The notes under the pieces: generated by a model
What the model saw: only the letters and a program-made list of their open reading frames with translations
Told to the model about the DNA's origin: nothing
Database searches by the model: none
Shown here: positions 46,852 through 59,858 of the stretch, in pieces
How positions within the stretch are numbered: position 1 is the first letter of the stretch
Layout of the letters: every line of letters starts with the position of its first letter
Translations under genes and position numbers: made by a program
DNA from: Rhea pennata
Lineage: Eukaryota; Chordata; Aves; Rheiformes; Rheidae
Length of the DNA stretch: 64,000 nucleotides
Direction of reading: 5' to 3'
NCBI RefSeq assembly: GCF_028389875.1
Contig: NC_084664.1
Location: forward strand, 132,457,966 to 132,521,965

Positions 46852-49800
46852 AATTTCTTATTCCAATCTAAACAAGCCAAGTAATGCAGATAAAGTCTGA
46901 TCAGCAACTGGCTTGATAATATTTGCTAACTCATTTTGACAAATTAGACATGACTCAAGACTAATTAATTGGACTCACATCCCTTCAGGCTCTAGAGAGC
47001 TGTGAAACATTGTAGCAGTCCTGACCAAAAGACTCAGCACTCCATGCAGACAATACATCTTATCTCCTTCTCAGAATGTTCCACAGCTTGTTCAATAAAG
47101 AAGGAAATCTGCTTTGAATATATTAATTCTAAAGCACAATGTCTCACTCCTGGACAAGTTCATATGAAGGTTAGCATAAGCTACTTACAAGTTCATCTGC
47201 TTAAAGGGAGCATTAGCCACAGAAGCTCTACCTTTATTTACAAATTAAGCATGTATGGGACAGTTTGATGGTCTTTTCTACAGCCAGTTGGCAAGAAACA
47301 GGCCAAATCCATACCATGACACTCTTTTTCCCTCCCCAAACAGGGTGCTTACATGTAAGCTGCTGATTAGGAATGCCCCCTTCTCCCATGCTAATGCTCA
47401 AGCTATACCAGGAATTGTTTGGGAGAGCACTAGTTTGTCCAATTGGCCCCAAAAACATGGCAGCGATCACTCTAAAAATTACAACAGTGTAGATAACTGT
47501 GTTCTCTCTCCGGGAATGCTCTGTGATGTCTACTTCTAGTAAGTGTGTATGCAGAACAATCCGAATTTGGGCCAGAACTAAAAGCACTTAAGAGACATTG
47601 ATTGATGATACCGTCCTGCAAATGGACCTTATTATCTTCTTATATTTCTCTCTGCCTAACGACATGTGATTGTGTCTTCTGAAGCAGAAATACAGAATAA
47701 TTTGATTTGGAAGGATAATTTTCCTGAAAGGAATAGCATGAACTCAGTTGTTCCTGCAGAAGAACAGGAAATGTGAGAACTGTCTCTGGTAGAAAAACCC
47801 AGGTTTCTTTTCTCTATTTTTTCATTAGGTTTCCGAAACTATCATGCTATCTATCAGTCTCTGAGAATATAATCTCTTTAAAACCCTTTCTGTTTGGCTG
47901 CCCTTTGGACTTTCCATTCATTCTCTTAGGAAAACAAATTTATAATGAAAGCAGCATGTGAGGTACCATAGTAGGGAAGAAGTCTGAAGGTGATCACAAA
48001 GTAACAGTGTAACTTTCTTTTTTTTGTTGTATCCGCTTCAACAATATCCATGGGGCATGTACAAATGTGTCTAGAAAAACACACTGCTAAAATGGAGAGA
48101 GAGATTTATGATGCTGGCAGAAAACCTAAACAAAAACTTGAGTCTCTACAGCAGCTCAATTTCCCAGTATTAATGGGAAACTGTTTTTCTTGTTTTCACT
48201 TGCTTTTATATTTAGCCAAACCAGGGTTAAGATCTGTAATGCCCACTGCAGAAGATTGGAAGAAAGTGAAGATTAATACTCCAGTGTCAGAAGAAGGTGT
48301 AATTTTATTGCAGTGATTTTTCTACTTATTATTTTTATCATTTACAGTTTTTTACAACTCAGAGCTAACGAACCTATTGGAAACACTTTAACATTTTATA
48401 AACCTGACCATGCTTAAAAACAATAAAGAAATGATTAAATATGAATAAAGTGATAATGAAACACAAAAAGGATATCTATATATCACTTAAGCTATAATTG
48501 TATTTTTAGGTAATATACCAAAGCTTTGCTGAAATTGTGTTGCTTGTCTTCCAGTTTCACAAGGAATTCTTAGAGAAAGAATTTTTAGAGAAACTCCCAG
48601 CTGCAGTGTCCTCTGTTAATATAGGCTGAGAATGGTGTTTATGCCCAGGCAGTTTGGAGAACCAAGCGATAAGAACAAACAGCATTTTAAATTTTTTTCT
48701 GTCCTTCCACACAAGTGCCAAGAAGGCACCATTTCAGGTTTTACTGCTTTGTGGCTTGTACTCTTCAGCTGACTGGTTTAGGCTTCTTTTTATTTAACCT
48801 AACTCCTACTATAAAGCTGAAAAGAGAAAAAATCCCAGCACTGGTGCCAAAGCAAAGAGAATAAAGGAGAAGAGAAAAAAAAATGGCTAAAAATGAGTAA
48901 ATGCAAAGTATCAGAAAAGGAAGGCGGTAGAAGGAAGGAAAAAGAATATTAAAATGATGAAAATTTGTATGACGTGTTTTGTATGTTTATGCTAAAATAG
49001 TATAATAAAATCTTTGGATAAACCACAAGCAACAGAGTCGTCCTTGCTCCCACAGGTTTGATTCTGAGTACGTACGCAGGTGCTTACGGCTCTCCAGGTT
49101 CAAGTTCTCAAGTATTCAGAGGTGCCCATTACAAGTCAGGTATTTCAGATTTCTCTAAGACTGTGTCCTAAGAGAATTCTCCATACCCCATCCCCAGCGT
49201 AATGTCTTCATAGGCTAAAGAACTTTTTCTGTTAATACACTCCTTACATCAACACTCTGAAAGAGTCAGTGCTTGCACATGCTTGGTAGCTAACGGACAC
49301 ACTAGAGCGATGGGACATGTTGCATTTGGGATGCGCTACTCCTTAACAAAGTCTCCAGACCTCATAGGCAAAAGAAGCCATGTGAGAGCTCCTTTTCTGT
49401 CTCGTATTACTTGCAGAGGTAGTGTGGAGTTTGGGGTTTTTGAGGGTTGGTTTGTTTTTGGATTCTAAATTTGAAGTCTGAATTTTATTGAGCTGTTGCA
49501 TTTGTATGTTGCCTCTTACAGGAAAGGAGAGTGTACCTTCCTGACCTTCAAAAATGAGGGAATGCACCATGTGTAAGGTCTTCCCTTTTACACTTTAACA
49601 CATTTTAAAAATATGATTTTTCATCCTTCTTCTTGATAATAGTTTATCTCTGCCAGGATTAAGTTTCAGAAAAGGTCAAATTATTTTAAAATAATTTTGC
49701 CCTAAAAAAAGTAATCATCATTTCCAATTGTTTCCAAACATTGGAAAGTTGTTCAGATGAATGGATGGTTTTTCATCTCTTTTTTTCTCCTCTTTCCCTC

Positions 49801-50522
49801 AAGTTTTAGATTCAGAAACACTATACATCTGGAAAACCGATTTTCACTATTTTTAAAACAGAGAAAAGACAATATACACTAATTCTGAATTAAATTTAAA
49901 TGAAAATGAAATACATTGTGTAATAATGGCTCTATTCAATATGCTACACACAGATTTATCTGTAAGCATATTTCATTTGTTCTTCCAATATACTAAGATT
50001 TAAGCAAACTGAACAAATTTAAAGAAATAAGACAAAAGTTTTCAGAATGATATTATACATTTTAAGGTCTCTGCTTTAAGTGCAATTTTACATTGCAGCC
50101 AGTTTGAGTTATATCTGTGTATTTGCAAGTGGAATCAATTCCTACTTTCTTAGCTGCTCAGTTAGAAAAAAGTAATGTTACACAAGTTGAAAGCACTAAT
50201 GTAGTAAAGTTATAAAATTCTTTTTCAATACAAAACATAATGCATTCTGGAGAAACAAAATAGTTTCCCATGTACAAGAATGGTAACCTGGTTCAGATTG
50301 TTTTATTTTCAATTTTGCCATGCCTTTTGAAAACATTCCTTACAGACTTTGATCCTATATCCACTGATATCAGGATTTCTGATATTGACTTCAAAGCGAA
50401 CAAAACTGATCTCTTTCTGCAAGGTGGTCATATACTACATAAAGTTTCTAGTTGCAGTGTTATGCTCAGGCTCTCTACCAGCCTGACAACATGGTAAATA
50501 ATTTTATATTTTCTCATCATAC

Positions 50523-50594
50523 CTTGAGAATTTTGCACATTATCTCATAAACCGAAAATGTTTTCTCTGCTCGTGTCCAATCCCAGGTTGTGAC
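50523..50594 (-). CDS. SNTG1: SNTG1 internal exon, middle of PH domain (24 codons)
   Basis: This short 72-nt exon, phase 0 at both ends, reads VTTWDWTRAEKTFSVYEI followed by MCKILK. The acceptor is preceded by a long minus-strand CT-rich tract ending CCAAG, and the donor is GTATGA. The TTWDWTRAEKTFSVYE motif is a very characteristic syntrophin-gamma segment inside the C-terminal PH domain. It joins directly to the upstream exon ending APP and the downstream exon starting DSDLLDRR. The reading frame also stays open for about 438 nt into the preceding intron, up to 51032, which is unusual and is discussed under findings. Identification rests on protein similarity recalled from the family; splice sites are seen directly. 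Confidence 0.93.
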
Positions 50595-53292
50595 CTTGGA
50601 AAAAAAAAGAAAAGAAAGAAAGTAATTTTTCTTTATTAGAATGAAGTTTATAAAAGAAAAAAATCTGTCTATAAAACTTTCTACCTTTACGTCCTGTATA
50701 ATTTGTACAGAAAGAATAAACACTACCTTAGAGAAATAACTACCAGGGACTAGACTGTTGCACGCAGGCAGTACTGAGGAGATGTCCTGCTGCCCCTTGT
50801 CCATCCCGTGGTGGCTTTGCATGTAGGCCACACCAGGCAGGAGACTCCAGCCCACGCTGGTGGGGCTTGCACTCAGATCCCCAGAGGAAGCAGTCCTTGG
50901 ACTCCTCTGACAGAGCTTGCACTGCAAAAGGCCATGCTTCTCCTTCTTCCTTCCTTGCAGCTGTGTGTCACAATCTGTCCAATTACCTACATTACTTGCA
51001 AAGGTACCAAAATATAAAACCGAAGTCTCCAATTCTGTCCTGTTCTAGATACTATTTCATATGTAGGACACTTACTAGTGTCCACTGGGCTTGCAGTCCA
51101 GGGAAAAAGTAAAGATGAAGGGTAAAGGTTAAGACTTGAACAGGAAAGAAAGGGATAGATGAATTTATTCAGTCAAGGAAGAGTCAAGGGGATATCACAG
51201 CAATCTATAAGTAACTCCAAGAAAACTATGAGAAGAACAGAATTATTCGTAGTCTCAGAACATATAACAACAAGCAAAATGGATTGAAAGCTGAAATTGT
51301 ACATGAGGAAAAGATCTTAATGGTAAGAAGTATTGGACAGTGGTCTAGCTCCAAACCAATTGCTTATGTATCTGAGCGTGCAAAGAGGTATGACTGATCA
51401 AATAAGGGGGAAAAAAAAAAAGATAGATAGAGGGGGAGGTATCTATTATGCACTTCTTAAACACAGGCCTCCCTAATGTGCTATAACTCACCCAAACTCA
51501 GGGAAATTCTTTTATTTGATTTTCTGGTTAAAAAGTTGGTAGCACATCTCTGTTCAGAAAACAACTTAATGCAAGGAGCTTATACTACAAACATAATTAA
51601 CAGAATTTTTATTTTTATAAAATTAGCTTACATATCCATAACTAGAAGCTCTGAAACTGCAGTCTTGAACCAGTTTGTTCTCAATCTTTCATAATCCCTG
51701 GAAAAGCCGAACCCTTATACCCTGTATACCTGCAGAACAGCAAACTTGTGCAAAATTTTCATACAGAAAGCATGATTATAGAAGTTCTTTCAAAAGCCCT
51801 ACTGTCATCTTTGAAAAAAAAGGATAACTTTTGGGGGCATATAAATATGTAAGTATTACGTGACATGTATTTTTGAGGTAGCTCTGTAAGAACTTCCACT
51901 TGTCCCTTAAGGAGTATGTTTGTCATGCTTCCCTGATACCCCAAGGACAGAAAGTATTTTTCAATGTTTGGATTGCCTTCCTATCTTCAAATAAGAATCT
52001 CGCAAAAAAATCATGTTGTGGTTGCAGCCCAGCTGAAATGAGACCCATAAAGACTTCAAGCATCGATGGCTTCTCTCATATACAGCAGCCTTCCAGCCTT
52101 GTCCATCACCACAGTCTGGAACCTCCCTGCAGCACTATTAACAGCCTGTTCCTGCTTTTATCTGGTGTCAAGAAAGGAGGTCACTTCACCTGACGGGCAG
52201 CAAATGCTCAGGTAGATCTGCCAAAGCCAAGAGGGCTACTTTTGAATTAAGGTGGTCAGCACCGTAATTTGACATTTTAATCTTCTCTTGAAAAATATCC
52301 ACCAGCAAAGGCCAAACTCCCATTACTAGTGCTGAATCAGTGAGCAGCAGTTAGCAGCATTGAACACATTAAGTTTCCAGCTCAAACTTAATTCCATTCT
52401 TCATGTCCTTTAACATGTTCCTAAATGCTTTGTTAACCAAACAAATGTGAATAATTACTGCAGAACGATGCAAACACTTGCAAGCAAGCTGGGAACTACT
52501 TCACTCGGGAAGCAGCTGCAGTCTGGACCTGGCAGGATCAGGTTTAACAGCAGTTCTGAAAAGTCACCCAATAAACAGAATAAATGAATCCATGCTATTC
52601 TCCCTATTGCCAATACCGGACTGCTACTGGCTCCTTAGCTAGTGGCTTAAAAGTCAGCCAGAGCATATCAATATTTACTGCAGTTTAGATATATCATAAA
52701 AATGCAAAATACATTTTTGCCTATGAGACAATAGACAAAATTTTGCCTTCTATTTCCAGTCAAATTCCAATTAATATATTTAACCTAAACAACTTCATTT
52801 GCTTCCCTATCTTCCTTCTTGTACTTCCAAGCAAAAAAAGGCTACATTTAGGATAAAATCTAAAGACAGAGATATTGCTCTGCAAGCCTTGTCATTTCCA
52901 CAGCATGCAAAAAGCTTTGATATTTCCCAAAATCTCAGCAGTTTGCCTTTCGAATGATAGTTCAGTATAAATCTAGCCATCTTCCTTCAGGCTTTTTCTC
53001 CCTGCCAAAGACAAATGAAAAGCCCCCTATTAGTATGAGTAGATCTCTGTTGTATTTCTTCTAAGTGCTCCACTAAGCGGGGGTGAATAAGTGCTTGTGA
53101 GCTGCTGAAGCATCCGATGAACAGCTATTTTCTGTCACTACTGTACCATATTCCCTACAACTTTTCAGTGTTGTAAGCTGCAATCCTGTCAGCTGAAAGA
53201 GTGATGTCCAAGTGTGAAAGCCTTGTAAATATTACATGAAATAATTGTAGTTAATAACACTTATTCCTGCTAAATATGATAAATATACTTAC
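50595..53292 (-). other. SNTG1: SNTG1 intron (2698 bp)
   Basis: This is a short intron inside the PH domain with donor GTAAGT and acceptor CCAAG. Its 3' part (50595-51032) stays open in the frame of the following exon. The part near 50740-51000 is GC-richer than its surroundings. No transposon is recognised. Confidence 0.88.
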
Positions 53293-53409
53293 TGGAGGTG
53301 CTATAAATTTATAAAGAGAAGATCCCCTCAGTGCTAGAAACTTTGGTGTGTACATTCGATCTTGAAGGGAGTCTTGTTCCCGTTCTTCCGTCCAGCCCAT
53401 ATAGACTAT
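53293..53409 (-). CDS. SNTG1: SNTG1 internal exon, start of C-terminal PH domain (39 codons)
   Basis: This is the most upstream SNTG1 exon found in the window. On the minus strand it opens after a strong acceptor (T-rich tract then CAG) with IVYMGWTEEREQ and closes with SLYKFIAPP before a consensus GTAAGT donor. It is 117 nt, exactly 39 codons, phase 0 at both ends, with no stop. Gamma-syntrophins are cytoplasmic adaptors that bind dystrophin-family proteins and recruit partners through PDZ and PH domains. From family knowledge, this exon starts the C-terminal PH domain: the VYMGW strand and the LALRGSSLYKF strand pattern are typical of its first beta strands. Neighbouring residues in human SNTG1 (as remembered) match closely. 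The in-frame ATG inside the exon is not taken as a start, because a good acceptor precedes it and the protein needs its N-terminal half. Confidence 0.93.
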
Positions 53410-55448
53410 CTGACAAAAAAATCAATAGTGTTGACAAATTTCTCAGATATTTTCTTCAAATTATTGCAAATATTTCATGCAAGTAAGCTGATGTCTGTCA
53501 AATCTTATATAGCTACCAGCCTTGAATCATTGACAAAATACGGCTTCGTGGCAGTTCGCTTATAATCACATAATTATATAGAGAAACCCTGTTACAACAA
53601 TCTGAAAACATCAGAATAAATATTTGTTGCACTAGCAAAAACCAGAAATGGCTAAAACACATACTGAGCAGAAGATAAAGGTCTGTTATCCCATTAAAAG
53701 CTCTCTGAAGTAATGCTACATATTTGCTGACAGATCACATCAGTGGAATTTAACGCAATGAAGCGTAAGGAATCACTAGGTAGGAATTCAAAAACAAATC
53801 ATAGTTAAAAATATTCAAATAGGAGACAGACATAGAGATAGATGGGATTTTACTGCAATAAAAAAGCAAAAATGCTGGAGCACACTAATTTTATATATCT
53901 TACTGATTGAATAAGTTCAGAATTTATTTCTATTGTTCACTGTAACAACAGATATCATTTAAAAAAAGTGTATTATTGTATTGAAAATAGTACTGCAATT
54001 TTAAATTGTTGTTTTAAAAAAAGAATGCTGCATAATTTATACTGGTTTAAAATTTGACATCTCTTTTTCTTAACATATGTTTGTAATTGGATTCATTAGC
54101 ATATTTAGGCATTTTCTTAAAGTTTTAAACCCCAGAGAGAAATAGTCAGTCAATTAAAAAATTAATCAACAAACCAATCAAAAGAAAAGTCAAAGTCATA
54201 CATCTTCGCTCTCTATATCTTTGTTAGGGAGGTGAAACAAGAAAGGAAGAAAACAGCAAGTTTTTGAAGGAAATTGTTAAATTTTTATATAATGTTACTA
54301 GCTACATCCTCTAAATACCAATTCACTGTTATGTGTTAAACAATATGATCATTTTTAAATTTCTGGAAGGAATGTTCATTTCCTCTGAAAATTCATATTT
54401 ATGGGTTCTGAACTTCCTTATATAAGAATAGGGAATTAATAGCCTGTTTTCAGGTACTCTTATCTTGAATACTCGTCATCTATAGCTGAAGCGCAATTAG
54501 AAAACCTTGGACTTTTACCACTATATGCACTTCTTCAGAAACAGATGTATGAACTAGGACTTATGTCCATTTTAAAATAAAGTTCACCACCCATCCATCT
54601 ATCAAATATGAGTAACCTTATATCAAATCTACAAAGAGTAATAGAGCATTAATCACTCCTATTCCAACTTCTGGAGAACACCTGAGCAAGGAATAGACAC
54701 ATAATGCAACTTTTGCTTTATAATCATGCTATTAATAATGAACGATAACTTCTACTGTGCACTGGTACACTACTACTACGGAAAACAGACCAACTCGTAT
54801 CTTATACAGTGCACCTAACGGAATAGACCTATTCTTTTATATACCTTTCTGAAACTGGTTTCCACACTTACTATGTATGGGTCATCCTCCAGTGTCCTGA
54901 TCTATTGTGTATTGAAAAGTTAAAACATAAGAAACTCAATCTAAGAAAAATAACTGTAATCATATTAATAATCAATGAACTAGTAAGCTTACTGATGGCA
55001 TAAAGGTACCTAAGATTAATGTTTGTATTGCACGTTTTATCATTTCAAATTTTGTATCTTGCATACTTTTAGACACAGAAGCAAGTTACACAAGCTTATT
55101 ATTTAATTAGTGTTGGGAAGAAGTTTTTAATCAACTAATCTTTATGGAACATACATTAAAATAAATGTATTTCTCTGTTGGATTTCATTGCTGCATACTT
55201 GAAATTCATGCCTTTATAAAATCCCCCTATACAAACTCATAACTCCATATATACATACATACATACTCTCCATTACTGTTCACTAGATACTTTATATTCT
55301 ACATACATGCACGCAGGGAGACAGGGAGAAGGTCTGTTGTCACACTTACAGTCAAACCTCAACATTCAATTCTATTGCTCAAAGCAAACATTAATACTGT
55401 AATATAGTTGTGGGTCCCATGAATAAGAGCTATTTAGACAGAGATATT

Positions 55449-55540
55449 ATGCTCTGGGTGACCCTGCTTGAGCAGGGAGGTTGGTCTATATGATCTCCAG
55501 AGGTCCCTTCCAACCTTACTGATTCTATGATTCTATGATT
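55449..55540 (+). mobile_element. CR1 LINE, very short 3' tail
   Basis: This is about 92 bp closely matching the last part of the CR1 at 32930-33360: GGTGACCCTGC, GAGGTTGG, TGATCTC, AGGTCCCTTCCAACCTTACT and ATTCTATG repeats. Same family and same strand. It is a severely 5'-truncated insertion, upstream of the PH-domain exon. Confidence 0.93.
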
Positions 55541-56410
55541 TAAGTATTTGCTGATTTTGTGATTAAACAAGTTTGTCAGGTTCCAAAAGAAGACAGAGCC
55601 ATAGCACAGGACTCAAGAATTAATTTGAGTGCTCGATACTGCAGAGACATGCAATAACTAAACTGCCTTATCCCCTGAAATCCCATCATTTCTGAAAGAA
55701 AAACAGTCAGAAAGAACCTGACAGGCGCCGTAACAGACCTTTTAGATGATTTCATTTGAATGATTACTCAGATTTCCCTCACTTCTGCTATTTTGTATGT
55801 AATTCAGTGCAAAAAATGTATAGCCTCCCAATCCTCTAACTTAGTAGGAGGAGTCTAGAGATTTCAGTGACAGAGAGGGGCTACACAGAGGAGTAAAATT
55901 CATATTAAAAACCATGTGCCTACGTTTTGCACATTTTTCTCTGTGCAATAAAGAAGGAATGAATGATCTCTAGTTTCTAGAAACTGAGATATCTGTACCT
56001 TAAAATTAATTACATTGAACTGATTTGGTTTCATCTTCAAGCTGTTTCATTAAAATTGGACACACAGCAAGTTATCATCTTGCCTGATGATTTTTAATAT
56101 CATTGTACCATGATAAATAATCTGTGTTCAGCTAGTGTTTTTTTCTTTCACACATTGCTCATTTCATTTTACAAAGTTTCTATTTCTACTATTCATCAGA
56201 ATAACAGGATAAATTCACTCATGCTGTGCAGATGTATTGATATTTCACATTTGATTGCCTTAATACTACAGCAGCCATGAAATTTAAGGCAATTGCTCCT
56301 TTAGTTATTTCTCCCTTACCTCTTCAGCTCTTGAGGATTAGATTAATTTTACAATCTGTTGTACTAAGGATTTGTTACCAAAAAACACATTTCTCTTTCA
56401 AGCTACTTAC

Positions 56411-56480
56411 TATTAACATATGAATTGTTAAGTGTAGACTAAGTGTAGACTATTAGCAAATGAATTGTTAAGTGCAGACT
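56411..56480. repeat. Imperfect direct repeat, about 29 bp units
   Basis: Two copies of a unit containing TGAATTGTTAAGTGNAGACT are present, with an extra AAGTGTAGACT copy between them. This suggests local slippage. Confidence 0.9.
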
Positions 56481-58507
56481 ATCTGCTTATAATTAGGAAC
56501 ATTTAAAAAGTTGTTTGTATATATATATATATACATGCATGTCAGGATTAAAATAATGTGGGCTAGATTCTGGAAAAGAGGACAAAACTGAACAAATACT
56601 TTTTAAGTATTTTACTTACTTACTCCTACAATGGTCTTAATTTATCTTGATGAAGCAGATAAAGTTAGATAAAATGTTATCATTTTTACCTGATGAAGCT
56701 GAGAAATTGATTAAAATTTTTCACTTGTGAGATAAAATTGAAGTCTTGAGCTATTTATGTTGATGATAAATATTTTAACTTTGACTTCTAAAAAAGCTTG
56801 AACTATAAGAAAATTATTTATTTGGAAAGGGGTCTCTACAGAATAATAGTTCGTCAATACATATATAGTGGAATGTGGATGAATATGAAATTTGACTGAT
56901 GAGATTTGGAACAAATAGGGTCTTAATGATACACATGTGGACCCAGCACAAAATCCTACTGAATTTCATAAGATTCTGTTTAAAAAGACATGTTTAAACA
57001 ATAGACACAAGAAGCATGAAAATAAATGGTAACCACAAAGTAACAGCACATGGCACGCCCTTTTATACATTTAGCTTCTTAATCTTAGAAATATTTCTCT
57101 GAGTCTCTACAAACATTATCAACAAAGGCTAGGAAAAAAAATGTTATATGGGATAACATCAACCTAAAAGACAATTTTTGCAGCCCTAATAGCTTCTAAT
57201 TTGCCTGCAGCAGCTCATACCTCAAAATCAGAGGCACCAAATTAGTTAATTTAGTGTCTGTTGGTTCAACAACAAAGATTCAATAAGTTATTATGGTTTA
57301 TCAGTTAAATCATGTACAGTTGAAAAAGAATCTAAATCTAAATGACAAATGAAACTGGATACTCTCTCCAGCCAAAAATCCATATACTTCTAATTTAGTG
57401 TGTATTTACAGCACACAGACATCCCAGTCCAAGCAGGATAGTAATCCACAAATTGTCATATTTCATACCAGTCCAATACATTGCTAAAATGTTTCAAATA
57501 GTCTTAAAAAAATCCTTTCTATTTTCAGAGATACTTCTTCAGGTTTTAATATGAATTTTATTTTATTTTATGAGCAGCTGAGAGATAAAAATACAAGAAA
57601 GTTTTCCCCAAATGAACTGTAAAATATATGTGACTTCAAATTAGAGAGGCCATTCAAAGATCAGAGCAGATGTACTGACAGCTTTTTATCTTGGAACTCG
57701 CACAGTCATACTCATACTCTGTGAAACAGTGCTGTAGGGCAGGCGGATAAACACGGCGGCAGAAGACAGATGAGTATGCCAGACAACACTGGGAAGAATA
57801 TGATGAGGGATGAGGAACTCAGATAATACCCTCTCCTCCACTTTCAATATCCTTGTACCTGGCTGATAGTCTCGGAATTCATTATAGTCAATTGTTAACA
57901 GAGGAGCAAGAAGAACTCACTAAAATAGAAGTAAAAATGTGATTCTAGTGGGATCATTGGCAAAAAGCAGTTCTGAATTTTAAAAGCCTAGCAATTTTAT
58001 ACTGAGTTAGAAATTGTTTTCAAAGTCAACGGAGTAATTCATATTATACAAGTTTGAATGAACGATAGAAAAATTTTGCTCTGCTGTAAATACGGTTAAA
58101 ATATCCCCAGTAGAACTTTTAGGGGCTGTGAAGATCTTGGTAAACTTTCCAGAAAAATAAGTGCTTTTCTTTTTAAATATATGTAAATTACTTCTAATTA
58201 CCTTCCTGACAAAGAAAATAAAGTTCACTAAAACCAGGCAGTCTGCATAAAGAAAACAATGTCAAAGAAATAGGAGAAAAGTGTCTATCAGTCCATCAAA
58301 ACAGTCCCTTCATTTACACATAACAAAAGGGTTATTTTACATAAGTTCTGATAATATTTAAAATAGTTTAAGGCCTCATATGCTTCAAGGCCTCATCTTG
58401 TGACAGATGACATTCAGTAATAGTCAGAATTTGCTAACGAATGATAGTCTGTCAAAATTGAAATGATTCATAGTAAAGGAACAGTTTTGGCAAATGCTGT
58501 CCTTTGA

Positions 58508-58525
58508 TTTTTTTTTTTTTTTTTT
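58508..58525. repeat. Poly(T) tract T18
   Basis: This is an uninterrupted T run. Confidence 0.96.
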
Positions 58526-59501
58526 CTGAAATTCAACATTTAGAAATGAAATATGTTTGATTTGAATTGAGGAGGAATTATTTCCCTCAAAGTGTTAGTC
58601 AACATATTTATATGGATGCTGAAACATTTTAAACATTAGGACTTAAGAAAGAGTATTAATTGGGTCTATGGTAATGTTTAATGTTAGAAATTAAGAACAG
58701 TAAATGCAAGTTTTTTTCAGGATTCTGCTATTTTATTTTAGGAATAATATCATTTATTGTTGTCAAGTAATTAACAGGCTTCATGTGAAGACTTTCAAAA
58801 GCTAGGATTATATTTCTGCTATTCAGTACACACATTAGGTCTGAAGTATATAACTAATGGGGCTTAGTCTATCATCATCAGACAATACCAGTCTGTCTTA
58901 TAGGATTATTGTTATTTCACTCTATTTCAGTGTTGATATTCTAGAAATTCTGGAAAGTGTATATATAAGAAATTGATTGCATCTAAAACTGATAAAAGGG
59001 AGATAAAATTTCGCTACTATGGAAAAAATGGTAGAATGAGATTTTCACTAGATTAATATTTATCTGCTTATAGAAATGTATTAATGCAGAAAAGAATTTT
59101 TTTCCAAACAATTTTTAAAACAGATTCTCATACTGGAAAGGGCTGATTTTTAAAGTTGCAGTGGGTAGTATCTTTCCCATAAGGAACATACAGTTATCAG
59201 TATTCTCCTTGCATTAAAGTAATCTTACTGTGAAATGCACAAAGAAATCTTCCTTTCCTTTGCCATGAACCCATATATTTATTAGAACATTTTCCTACCA
59301 CATTTCACAGAGATTTGTCCTTATAAATATGGCATTTAATTTTACTTTTTAGAAGATGCTCCCTTTTACCAAATCTGAATCTTCATCTGCTGCTATTTGA
59401 CAAAAATTTATTCCTTTATCTATTATAACTGAAAAAGAAAAGTTTGGCAGATTGTCTAGGTAGTAATCCCAGTTAAATAAACTTATATAAATAAATTAAT
59501 C

Positions 59502-59530
59502 TTTTTTTTTTTTTTTTCTTTTTTTTTTTT
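59502..59530. repeat. T-rich tract
   Basis: A T16 run and a T12 run are separated by a single C. Confidence 0.96.
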
Positions 59531-59834
59531 GTAAGGAACATCAAAATAATGCTACAGCAGTATAATTCTATAATCTTCTGTACTGGCACAGAATATTTCT
59601 GCCTATGTTTATGTACTGCTTGGAACACCTATATTTCAAAAACTATTGGTAGCTCTACAACTTAGAACAGCACTAAATAGAAAGTTATTGTCTTCCTACC
59701 AACTTCTACCTCTCAAACTGTAAACTAGCAATGATTTGGCATATTAAGCATTACAGAAAAATATTCACCTCGGATAATCATTTCGGCTCCTACAGAACTC
59801 TCTGGTTTTCCTTAGAGCAGCACATCAGTGAATA

Positions 59835-59858
59835 TGTGTGTGTGTGTGTGTGTGTGTG
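59835..59858. repeat. (TG)12 microsatellite
   Basis: This is a perfect TG dinucleotide run. Confidence 0.97.

Larger units (their letters stand above)
35854..50522 (-). other. SNTG1: SNTG1 intron (14669 bp)
   Basis: This is the largest complete intron in the window. It holds a 2 x 35-bp tandem repeat (38841-38910), T22 and A25-27 tracts, purine-rich stretches at 42490-42790 and 43921-44060, a short CTG tract, an imperfect duplication at 44262-44331, a degraded minus-strand CR1 (about 45125-45360) and an 82-nt hairpin (46380-46461). No exon was recognised. Confidence 0.85.

Noticed and set aside
57855..57893. Minus-strand exon-like segment ending before a GTAC dinucleotide (NEFRDYQP)
   Set aside because: It does not end on a codon boundary as all SNTG1 exons here do, lacks a usable acceptor in frame, and does not match syntrophin.
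59769..59830. Minus-strand exon-like segment before GTGAAT
   Set aside because: The frame set by its only reasonable acceptor contains a stop.
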